7,516 nucleotides of DNA from the NCBI GenBank assembly GCA_937889705.1, contig CALBYO010000107.1, positions 1 through 7,516 on the forward strand. The letters are read 5' to 3'. Source of the DNA: an uncultured Bacillota bacterium. Its GTDB lineage: Bacteria > Bacillota > Clostridia > Christensenellales > UBA1242. Positions 1 through 4,973 of this stretch are shown here, piece after piece. Both the position numbers and the translations under genes were made by a program. Under the pieces are notes generated by a model, which saw only the letters and a list, made by a program, of their open reading frames with translations, was not told where the DNA came from and ran no database searches. The number at the start of each line of letters is the position of its first letter. The stretch's first letter is position 1.

Positions 1-123
1 AAGCTTGCGATTCTTCCCCCGCGCCCCCTTCCAAACGCTTTTTAAGTTGATTTTTGTGCCCGCGGCACCTTTTTGCCCCCAAATTGACCGATTTGAACAA
101 AAAAGGCAACAATGTTGCAAAAA
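1..123. other. Intergenic GC-rich island with two small hairpins, cut by the left edge
   Basis: No gene is supported here. The first 80 bases are about 55% G+C with runs of C on the plus strand, unlike the AT-rich surroundings. A GTGCC-CGC-GGCAC hairpin at 56-68 is followed on the plus strand by CTTTTT, so it could terminate a plus-strand transcript entering from the left. A GCAAC-AAT-GTTGC hairpin at 106-118 is followed on the minus strand by a run of six T, so it could stop minus-strand transcription. On the minus strand one frame stays open from about 130 to the left edge, but it has no ATG and no SD. The island may be part of a dispersed extragenic repeat or the end of an unseen feature. 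That is inference. Confidence 0.4.
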
Positions 124-135
124 GTCACGCGTGAC
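124..135. repeat. 12-bp perfect palindrome GTCACGCGTGAC
   Basis: The 12 bases are exactly self-complementary and lie between two hairpins downstream of the UreI/AmiS-like gene. With no loop it is a poor RNA hairpin but a possible dimeric-protein binding site. It sits after the gene rather than before it, so an operator role is not obvious, and it may be chance. Confidence 0.3.
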
Positions 136-162
136 AAAACAACCTACCTTAAAAGATAGGTT
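136..162 (-). terminator. Probable terminator of the UreI/AmiS-like gene
   Basis: Read on the minus strand, an 8-bp stem AACCTATC/GGTAGGTT with a 6-nt TTTTAA loop lies 20 nt beyond the stop codon and is followed by GTTTTG. One pair is a U-G wobble in the minus-strand RNA but would be an A-C mismatch on the plus strand, which supports minus-strand use. The T tract is short, so termination may be incomplete, and the hairpin at 106-118 with its better T run could back it up. Confidence 0.6.
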
Positions 163-182
163 GCATAAGAAAAGATAAATGA

Positions 183-686
183 TTAATAAAGTGTGAAGAC
201 ATTTGTCATGATTAAGAAGCCCAAAGTTAATGTTGTTATTACGCCTTGAATAATAAACATTATACTTGCGCCAATTTCAAATTTTTCTGATATCGCATAT
301 CCAAAAAAGGCAAACAACCATATAAGCGACCAAACAAGCCACATAACACCTGCAAAAGTTACGCCAGTTACAAGCAAGTAAATTCCAATCGCGATTGCAC
401 AGAGCGTTGCAAATAAGCAGAACCACCCAAAAGACCTTTTATCCACATTCATAACAGCATATATCGCCACAAAAAAGTTTGTAAAAGCAAACAATAATGC
501 GCCAAAATAATGAATATTATGTGATGGCACGACATTTGTAACAAGTGCATAAATGTTAAAAATAGCAATCAAACTACCTGTTAAAATATTGATTAAAAAT
601 AAATCTTTTTTATTCCAGTTTTTTAATCCAACCATACCATTTAAAATCAAAGTTATGCCGACAAAAGCAAGAGATACTCCAACCAT
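183..686 (-). CDS. UreI/AmiS-family urea or amide channel
   Basis: Predicted 167-residue inner-membrane protein of about six transmembrane helices and almost no soluble part. It resembles the AmiS/UreI family, which carries urea or short amides across the membrane. The start resembles H. pylori UreI (LxFVGIxLIxNGxxGL). LLFAFTNFF (64-72) matches the helix-3 region, and WLVWSLIW (116-123) keeps the family's three Trp with spacing 3 and 4 (W116, W119, W123). The position matching what I recall as Glu177 of H. pylori UreI, 24 residues past the last of these Trp, is Gln147 in IIQG. The long His-rich periplasmic loops used for acid gating in H. pylori are missing; only a short loop with H56 and H59 remains. 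An AAGGAG SD lies about 7 nt before the ATG. No urease or amidase gene is in view, so the substrate is unknown. Family call from memory of the alignment. Confidence 0.82.
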   Translation of the reverse strand: MVGVSLAFVGITLILNGMVGLKNWNKKDLFLINILTGSLIAIFNIYALVTNVVPSHNIHYFGALLFAFTNFFVAIYAVMNVDKRSFGWFCLFATLCAIAIGIYLLVTGVTFAGVMWLVWSLIWLFAFFGYAISEKFEIGASIMFIIQGVITTLTLGFLIMTNVFTLY

Positions 687-713
687 AAATCACTCCTTGC
701 TTTGATTTTTGAC

Positions 714-728
714 AAAACTTTTAGTTTT
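714..728 (-). repeat. Small inverted repeat in the leader of the UreI/AmiS-like gene
   Basis: AAAACT and AGTTTT flank a 3-nt spacer, between the upstream terminator and the SD. It could be a weak RNA hairpin or an operator half-site pair. I see no convincing -35/-10 pair in the roughly 55 bases between the terminator and the ATG, so the gene may depend on read-through or on a non-sigma-A promoter. Confidence 0.25.
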
Positions 729-731
729 TAA

Positions 732-762
732 ACAAATAAAAAAACGGAGACATCTCCGTTTT
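732..762 (-). terminator. Intrinsic terminator after the zinc-ribbon membrane protein gene
   Basis: A 10-bp stem AAAACGGAGA/TCTCCGTTTT with a 2-nt turn (in practice 9 bp with a tetraloop) begins 4 nt after the stop codon. On the minus strand it runs into a T-rich tail (TTTTTTTATTTG). The plus strand also has T-rich sequence after the stem but lacks a clean run. It separates this gene from the UreI/AmiS-like gene. Confidence 0.85.
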
Positions 763-766
763 AATT

Positions 767-1198
767 TTATTGTTCTTTGCCGCATTTACTGCAAAATTTT
801 GAATCTAAGTCTATTTCTGCGCCACATTCTTTGCAATATTTAGTTTCTTTCATACCTTGTTTGACTGCTTGCGCGCCAGTTTTGACTGTTGTATAGATTG
901 CGTCTTTATTAATTTCCGCTTTGGTATTTGCTATTGAAGTTAAATCTTCTTTATTATCTTCTTGAATATGTTTTTGCAATTTGATTGCTGTTTTGTTAAG
1001 CACTGGAACGAGCCCCATCATCAAGCAAACAAATCCGATAAAAATCAAAAACGAACCTGGCATCAATGCTGCGACATTTGGCATAATGCCATCTGCCAAA
1101 ACAGTATTTGCCAGTATAACTAAAATAATTCCTGCGACCATAAATATTGGAGCAAGAATTAACAATGTTTTAAAAACTTTTGGTTGAGTGTTTTTCAT
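767..1198 (-). CDS. Small membrane protein with two helices and a C-terminal zinc ribbon
   Basis: Predicted 143 residues. Two hydrophobic segments (about 9-31 and 47-67) are joined by a short loop. A charged stretch of about 50 residues follows, then a zinc ribbon with C122-x2-C125-x10-C136-x2-C139 (CKECG...CSKCG). By inference both ends face the cytoplasm. I do not recognise a specific family; such ribbons sit on many unrelated bacterial membrane proteins and usually serve as structural or interaction modules. The frame can be extended three codons to GTG at 1207, but AAGGTGA at 1210-1204 is a good SD 5 nt before the ATG at 1198 and overlaps the upstream alternatives. The SD begins 8 nt after the CCA of tRNA-Lys, so the gene is probably transcribed from the tRNA promoter. 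A terminator follows at once. Confidence 0.8.
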   Translation of the reverse strand: MKNTQPKVFKTLLILAPIFMVAGIILVILANTVLADGIMPNVAALMPGSFLIFIGFVCLMMGLVPVLNKTAIKLQKHIQEDNKEDLTSIANTKAEINKDAIYTTVKTGAQAVKQGMKETKYCKECGAEIDLDSKFCSKCGKEQ

Positions 1199-1218
1199 AC
1201 GCATCACCTTAATATAAT

Positions 1219-1295
1219 TGGTGGCTCACCCGGGATTCGAACCCGGGACCCCTTGATTAAAAGTCAAGTGCTCTAGCCGGCTGAGCTAGTGAACC
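1219..1295 (-). tRNA. tRNA-Lys (anticodon UUU), CCA encoded
   Basis: The minus strand folds into a full cloverleaf of 77 nt. The acceptor stem is GGTTCAC/GTGAGCC with one G-U pair, the D arm is GCTC/GAGC, and the anticodon arm is CTTGA/TCAAG around loop CTTTTAA, giving anticodon TTT for Lys. The T arm is CCGGG/CCCGG with TTCGAAT. The discriminator base is A and the CCA end is in the DNA. A strong promoter lies just upstream, and the start codon of the zinc-ribbon gene lies about 20 nt downstream with no terminator between, so RNase processing probably releases both the tRNA and an mRNA with a very short leader. Confidence 0.97.
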
Positions 1296-1306
1296 ATGCG
1301 AGCATT

Positions 1307-1336
1307 ATATTAGCACAATAAAATGCCCGTTGTCAA
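1307..1336 (-). promoter_or_regulatory. Sigma-A-type promoter for tRNA-Lys
   Basis: A perfect -35 TTGACA (1336-1331) and a -10 TAATAT (1312-1307) are separated by 18 bp on the minus strand. Transcription would begin near 1300, about 5 nt before the first base of the tRNA. This fits a short 5' extension trimmed by RNase P. Confidence 0.85.
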
Positions 1337-1346
1337 TGTTTTTAAC

Positions 1347-1367
1347 AAAAATATTTCAAATATTTTT
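1347..1367 (-). terminator. Weak AT-only hairpin after rplT
   Basis: A 9-bp stem AAAAATATT/AATATTTTT with a 3-nt loop lies 11 nt after the rplT stop. It has no GC pairs and only a short T run, so it is at best a weak terminator. Read-through from the ribosomal operon into tRNA-Lys is possible. Confidence 0.4.
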
Positions 1368-1378
1368 ATTTTTTTACA

Positions 1379-1735
1379 TTATTTTGCAATTTGTGTTTTT
1401 GCTGTTGCTACTAAGTTAGCAAATTCTGATGGATTTGAGATTGCAAGTTCTGCAAGAACTTTTCTATTTAATTTAATATCTGCAAGTTTCAAACCATACA
1501 TAAATCTTGAATAAGAAATGTCGTTAGCATGGCAAGCTGCGTTGATACGAGCAATCCACAAACTTCTGAAATCTCTTTTCTTTAATCTTCTGCCGATATA
1601 AGCGTAGTTGCCGCTTTTCATAACAGCTTCCATCGCTACGCGATAAAGTTTTGATTTTGAACCACGGTATCCTTTTGCTTGTTTTAAAATTGCTCTACGT
1701 TTTTTGAGCGAGTTAACTGATCTTTTAATTCTCAT
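1379..1735 (-). CDS. rplT: 50S ribosomal protein L20
   Basis: Predicted 118 residues, the usual length. L20 binds 23S rRNA and is needed early in 50S assembly; in Bacillus and E. coli it also represses its own operon through the mRNA leader or an internal site. Visible family features are the basic N-terminal extension with KKRRAILKQAKGYRG, the central GRRLKKRDFRSLWIARINAA and the SRFMYGLKLA segment. An AGAGGTGA SD lies just before the ATG. It is the last gene of infC-rpmI-rplT, 12 nt after rpmI. Nothing is unusual. Confidence 0.97.
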   Translation of the reverse strand: MRIKRSVNSLKKRRAILKQAKGYRGSKSKLYRVAMEAVMKSGNYAYIGRRLKKRDFRSLWIARINAACHANDISYSRFMYGLKLADIKLNRKVLAELAISNPSEFANLVATAKTQIAK

Positions 1736-1747
1736 AATTCACCTCTC

Positions 1748-1942
1748 TTATCCTTGAACCATCGTTTTGATAGTTTTTGAGTGTTTACCTTTCAAGAAAC
1801 CTGCATTTCTTAAATGTCTTTTTCTCTTTTGCGACTTTTCTGTTAGGAAATGACCTCTATTTGCTTTTGCAAATTTAACATTTCCTGATTTTGAAATTTT
1901 AAATCTTTTCTTTGCTCCACTGTGGGATTTCATTTTAGGCAT
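1748..1942 (-). CDS. rpmI: 50S ribosomal protein L35
   Basis: Predicted 64 residues, full length. L35 is a small, very basic 50S protein. It shows the family N-terminus MPKMKSHSGAKKRFK and the central NRGHFLTEKSQKRKRHLR. An AAAGGAGA SD lies a short distance before the ATG. The gene sits 12 nt after infC and 12 nt before rplT, so the three genes are clearly one operon. Confidence 0.97.
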   Translation of the reverse strand: MPKMKSHSGAKKRFKISKSGNVKFAKANRGHFLTEKSQKRKRHLRNAGFLKGKHSKTIKTMVQG

Positions 1943-1954
1943 AATCTTTCTCCT

Positions 1955-2473
1955 TTACTTATTTTCTTTTTTAGGCACGATAATCATTATGATATTTCTG
2001 CCCATAATTTCTGGTTCTTTATCTATTGAACCGACTTCTTCTAACATACCGAAGAATCTGTGGCAAACATCGATTGCCATTTTTGCATACGCTTGTTGGC
2101 GGCCTTTCATTCTTAAAACAACTTTTATTTTGTTGCCTTCTGTTAAAAACCTTTTGCCGTGTTTAGCTTTAACTTCAAGGTCGTGCGTATCTATCGTCAT
2201 TGAAAGTTGAATTTCTTTAAGTTCTGTTATTTTTTGATTTTTCTTCGCTTCTTTTTCTTTTTTGAGCATGTCAAATTTATATTTGCCATAGTCCATAACT
2301 TTGCAAACTGCTGGTGACAAATTTGGATTGACACAAACCAAGTCTAAGCCTGCTTTATTTGCATGGTCAAGAGCGCTTGATAAACTCATAACGCCGAGTT
2401 GTGAACCATCTTCGCCGATTACTCTAACTTCATCAGCACGAATTTTTTCATTAATTAATAGTTCCTTAAAAAT
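1955..2473 (-). CDS. infC: Translation initiation factor IF-3, AUU start codon
   Basis: Predicted 172 residues. IF-3 binds the 30S subunit, keeps it apart from the 50S and checks start-codon/initiator-tRNA pairing. The N-terminal domain shows LINEKIRADEVRVIGEDGSQLGV (about 6-28), and the C-terminal domain ends GRNIIMIIVPKK. The first in-frame ATG, at 2389, would delete the conserved N-terminus. Upstream of it there is no in-frame ATG, GTG or TTG before the stop at 2506-2504. An AAGGGAGG SD (2489-2482) lies 8 nt before an in-frame ATT at 2473-2471, which is therefore taken as the start; an ATC at 2479-2477 is too close to the SD. AUU or other rare starts are the classic basis of IF-3 autoregulation, because IF-3 discriminates against them. 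First gene of the operon with rpmI and rplT. Confidence 0.95.
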   Translation of the reverse strand: MFKELLINEKIRADEVRVIGEDGSQLGVMSLSSALDHANKAGLDLVCVNPNLSPAVCKVMDYGKYKFDMLKKEKEAKKNQKITELKEIQLSMTIDTHDLEVKAKHGKRFLTEGNKIKVVLRMKGRQQAYAKMAIDVCHRFFGMLEEVGSIDKEPEIMGRNIIMIIVPKKENK

Positions 2474-2615
2474 ATTGATATCCTCCCTTACGACGATTTT
2501 CCTTTAAAAAAAGGAAACGCAAAACGCTTCCTTTAACTCTTCTTAAAAAATTGATTTTAAGAAACCGAATCTAGCCCAAATGCTGACTGGTGAGAAGGGA
2601 AACTTCTGCTTTAAC
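2474..2615 (-). promoter_or_regulatory. Long structured leader of the infC operon (candidate L20-type leader)
   Basis: About 140 nt lie between the predicted transcript start near 2615 and the infC start. On the minus strand they hold, in order: a short hairpin with arms AGAAG and CTTCT; a stem with 9-bp arms TTCTTAAAA/TTTTAAGAA; an intrinsic terminator hairpin; and the infC SD. Leaders of this operon in Firmicutes are known to bind L20 and cause early termination, and the layout fits that. I cannot confirm a match to the L20 leader family by eye. An alternative is IF-3-only control through the AUU codon. Confidence 0.65.
2506..2534 (-). terminator. Attenuator-type terminator inside the infC leader
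   Basis: On the minus strand AAAGGAAGCG (2534-2525) pairs with CGTTTCCTTT (2519-2510), ten pairs with one G-U, around a 5-nt loop. The last three T of the stem continue into four more, giving a run of seven T. It lies upstream of the infC SD and downstream of the operon promoter, so it could end transcription before the genes. The 3' arm can instead pair with AAAGGAAA at 2505-2498. Confidence 0.8.
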
Positions 2616-2621
2616 GGCATT

Positions 2622-2650
2622 AATATATCACAAATAGCGACCATTGTCAA
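2622..2650 (-). promoter_or_regulatory. Promoter of infC-rpmI-rplT
   Basis: A perfect -35 TTGACA (2650-2645), a 17-bp spacer and a -10 TATATT (2627-2622) on the minus strand, with an extended -10 TG one base before the -10. Transcription would start near 2615. It lies just beyond the scpB terminator, making the ribosomal operon an independent unit. Confidence 0.9.
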
Positions 2651-2661
2651 GTATTTTTGCA

Positions 2662-2693
2662 AAAAAAATAAAAAAACTGGCTAAATTAGCCAG
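2662..2693 (-). terminator. Terminator of the protease-scpA-scpB unit
   Basis: CTGGCTA and TAGCCAG with a 3-nt loop (2693-2677, minus strand) are followed by TTTTTTTATTTTTTTT. The upstream arm overlaps the last two codons and the stop codon of scpB, so a ribosome finishing scpB would cover part of the stem. Confidence 0.9.
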
Positions 2694-3477
2694 CTGTTAT
2701 TTCGTCAACTTTTTCGCCTTTTAAAAAGTCTGGAATTTCTTCTTTGTCCGGAAGTTTAAAAGAAATATTTTCAAGCGCTTTTTGAATTTTCTCATCGATT
2801 CCAGCAACTTTTTCTTCAACTTCTTCGTTAAGTTTTGTAAGTTCCGCTTTACGCTCCATAAGTTCATTTTTTGTTTCTTCTTCTGGTGGAAGTTCGTATT
2901 CACGATACAAACTTTGAGTGTTTGTTTGTTCATCATAAAGCGTTGCAATTCTTTCCATAAGTTGTTCGCTATTAGGAAGTTCTTCAAGCGATGTCAAACC
3001 AAATCGTTTTAAAAATTCGTCTGTCGTTCCAAAAAGAAGTGGTTTACCAACTGCATCTTTCTTTCCAACAACTTCAATCAAATTATGTTCAAGAAGTGTT
3101 TGAACTGTATAGTCGCTGTTAACTCCCCTAACTTCTTCAATTTCAAGCCTTGTAATTGGTTGTTTATATGCAATGATAGCGATAGTTTCAAGAGTTGCTT
3201 TTGTGAGCGCCCTTTCACGAATTGGATTTAACACCGTTTCAATATACATCGCATTGTCTGGATTTGAGCAAAGTTGAATTTTGTTATTGTATTTAATAAG
3301 TTGAACGCCGCTTTGTCCGCTTAACCTTTGAGCAAGTTTGTCAACCGCTTTTTTAACTTTTTTGTTATCTATTTCCAATTTTTCAGCAATAAAATTTACA
3401 TCAACACCTTCGCCAGCGACAAAAAGTATGCTGTAAATCACATCTTCCAAATTATTTTCCAATATCAAATCACTCAT
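2686..3477 (-). CDS. scpB: Segregation and condensation protein B
   Basis: Predicted 263 residues. ScpB dimers bind ScpA and the SMC ATPase to form the condensin that organises and separates chromosomes. Two winged-helix domains are visible: LEDVIYSILFVAGEGVD (about 10-26), and TLETIAIIAYKQPITRLEIEEVRGVN (about 95-120) leading to LIEVVGKKDAVGKPLLFGTTDEFLKRFGL (133-161). The region from about 195 to the end is a highly charged Glu/Lys tail, probably helical, that makes the protein longer than the roughly 190-200 residues I would expect. The ATG overlaps the 3' end of scpA by 8 nt and a GGAG SD lies 6 nt upstream, so translation is probably coupled. It is the last gene of its unit. Confidence 0.95.
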   Translation of the reverse strand: MSDLILENNLEDVIYSILFVAGEGVDVNFIAEKLEIDNKKVKKAVDKLAQRLSGQSGVQLIKYNNKIQLCSNPDNAMYIETVLNPIRERALTKATLETIAIIAYKQPITRLEIEEVRGVNSDYTVQTLLEHNLIEVVGKKDAVGKPLLFGTTDEFLKRFGLTSLEELPNSEQLMERIATLYDEQTNTQSLYREYELPPEEETKNELMERKAELTKLNEEVEEKVAGIDEKIQKALENISFKLPDKEEIPDFLKGEKVDEITAG

Positions 3478-4252
3478 TTTTTACTCCACTTTCTTCTTGC
3501 GATTTTTCTTCATTTTTTGTAATTTCAATCTCGTCAAAAGAACTCTCTTGATGTATTGAAATAACTTGTTGCTTTAAAAGTTCCAAAATTGCAAGGAAAA
3601 CATTTATAACTTCACTCTTTGTGCTGTCTGGCTCAAAAAGTTCTTCAAACTTAACCTTTTCTCTTATCAAAATAGCATCTTTAATCGCTGCCATTTTTTC
3701 TTGAACCGTGAACCTGTCACGAACAATTTTCTTTTCTTCCGCCTGCGTTTCTTCAAGGTGGACTTTATGTAAAATTTTTGTGAAAGCATCTAAAAGATTG
3801 TCCAATTTCATATCTTTTAGCACGATTTTATACTTATTTGCCGCAGGCTCAGGCTCTTTATACATTCTATTGATGTTTTCAATCGCCTTCAAATCTTCAC
3901 TTGCTTCTTTGAAAAGTTTATATTCTTGCAAGCGCCTAATAAGATTGCTTTCGCTGTCCTCTTCCTCTGGCTTAACATCGTCAAGCCTTGGCAAAAGTTT
4001 TTTACTTTTAATTTCAAGAAGCGTTGCCGCAACTTCAATAAATTCACTAGCCTTTTCCATGTCAAGAGTATCTATCTCGTCCATAAAAGCAAGATATTGC
4101 TCCGTTATGTCAGAAATTTTAAGCGTAGTAATATCTAACTTTGCTTCCTTGATAAGGTGCAACAATAAGTCCAAAGGCCCTTCAAAATTTTCTAACCTAA
4201 CTCTGTATTCCCCTTCCTCTGGGATTGTCATCTGCAATTCTTCGTCTATCAT
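3470..4252 (-). CDS. scpA: Segregation and condensation protein A (kleisin)
   Basis: Predicted 260 residues. ScpA is the kleisin that bridges the SMC heads and recruits ScpB. The signature FEGPLDLLLHLI lies at 23-34. The following helices include ISDITEQYLAFMDEI and EFIEVAATLLEIKSKKLLP. An acidic linker precedes a C-terminal winged helix (EVINVFLAILELLKQQVI). The frame extends upstream to 4285, but the ATG at 4252 has a GGGGGG SD 7 nt before it and overlaps the TGA of the protease gene as ATGA, a typical coupled start, so I use it. The 3' end overlaps scpB by 8 nt. Confidence 0.95.
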   Translation of the reverse strand: MIDEELQMTIPEEGEYRVRLENFEGPLDLLLHLIKEAKLDITTLKISDITEQYLAFMDEIDTLDMEKASEFIEVAATLLEIKSKKLLPRLDDVKPEEEDSESNLIRRLQEYKLFKEASEDLKAIENINRMYKEPEPAANKYKIVLKDMKLDNLLDAFTKILHKVHLEETQAEEKKIVRDRFTVQEKMAAIKDAILIREKVKFEELFEPDSTKSEVINVFLAILELLKQQVISIHQESSFDEIEITKNEEKSQEESGVKNE

Positions 4253-4911
4253 ATCATTACCCCCCAGAAGTGAACAAATACCCACTCAAAACCATATATC
4301 ACCCAATTAAAGATGTAACTAAATCCGCCTGTCAAAAACAATATAACCAATATGATGTTGCCGTATTTTATCATGAAATTTGAAAATTTATTGTCATATT
4401 TCAAAAATGTGTTGATAAAATTAAAACCATCAAGTGGGTAAATTGGGAATAAATTGAACACACCAAGCGAAATGTTTATCATAAATGTAAATTCAATTAA
4501 ATAATACACAAAATTGTAAAATAAGTTAGAACTTGCAATAAGCCCGCCGCTGACCATTAAAATTGGACAAAAGAAAAACGCTATCACAATGTTTGTAATA
4601 ACACCAGCAAGCGAAACAAGCGCCATGTCACGCTTGTAATTTCTAAATTTAAGCGGATTTACATGCACTGGCTTAGCCCAACCAAAACCCGCAACAAGCA
4701 AACAAAATGTACCAAGCGGATCTAAATGTTTTAAAGGATTAAGCGATAGCCTACCTTCCGCTTTTGCCGTTTTATCACCACACCAATATGCAACCAAGCC
4801 ATGCGCAAGTTCATGAATTGAAAGTGCAAAAGAAATTGCGATTAAATAAGCGCAAATTATAATTGCTATTTGATTTGCTGGCAAACCTGTGTGCCAAAGA
4901 TAATACAACAT
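4249..4911 (-). CDS. Site-2 protease family membrane metalloprotease (M50)
   Basis: Predicted 220 residues with five or six hydrophobic segments. The zinc-binding HELAHG motif (H33, E34, H37) lies in an early transmembrane helix and the third-ligand motif FNLFPIYPLDG (D161) in a later one, both as in the M50/site-2 protease family. The conserved GWAKPVHVNP follows at 77-86. No PDZ or CBS domain is present, so it belongs to the short, minimal subgroup often found beside scpA in Firmicutes. Such enzymes cut substrates within the membrane; the target is unknown. The ATG at 4911 has no SD and lies 8 nt downstream of a strong -10 element, so translation may begin on a leaderless mRNA. The TGA overlaps the scpA ATG. 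No downstream ATG would keep the HELAHG helix. Confidence 0.93.
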   Translation of the reverse strand: MLYYLWHTGLPANQIAIIICAYLIAISFALSIHELAHGLVAYWCGDKTAKAEGRLSLNPLKHLDPLGTFCLLVAGFGWAKPVHVNPLKFRNYKRDMALVSLAGVITNIVIAFFFCPILMVSGGLIASSNLFYNFVYYLIEFTFMINISLGVFNLFPIYPLDGFNFINTFLKYDNKFSNFMIKYGNIILVILFLTGGFSYIFNWVIYGFEWVFVHFWGVMI

Positions 4912-4919
4912 ACTTGTTT

Positions 4920-4948
4920 AGTATAACAAACAAATTTAACTTTTGCAA
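4920..4948 (-). promoter_or_regulatory. Extended -10 promoter abutting the M50 protease ATG
   Basis: On the minus strand, -35 TTGCAA (4948-4943), a 17-bp spacer and -10 TATACT (4925-4920) with the TG extension at 4928-4927. Only 8 nt separate the -10 from the ATG, so the start site falls at about 4913-4911, at or within 2 nt of the start codon. The promoter would drive protease-scpA-scpB. Confidence 0.8.
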
Positions 4949-4973
4949 GTGTTTAAAAGTTAAATAACTTTCA
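4941..4973 (-). terminator. Weak AT-rich hairpins at the rimM 3' end
   Basis: The last codons of rimM hold AAAGTTA/TAACTTT around the stop codon, followed by TTTT. An alternative stem AACTTTT/AAAAGTT with a 10-nt loop overlaps it. Both are almost free of GC pairs. They may slow or partly stop transcription, but read-through into the protease gene is likely. Confidence 0.35.

Noticed and set aside
1..118. Minus-strand open frame through the left edge as a partial gene
   Set aside because: No ATG or SD, only about 40 codons, and two hairpins within it. The base composition rather than selection may explain the lack of stops.
2721..2987. 88-codon minus-strand frame inside scpB
   Set aside because: It is a +1 or -1 frame shadow of the Lys/Glu-rich scpB tail with no independent SD or family signal.
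3708..4310. 200-codon plus-strand open frame
   Set aside because: It is antisense to scpA, which has clear family motifs; the Ser/Leu-rich translation is typical of a reverse-strand shadow.
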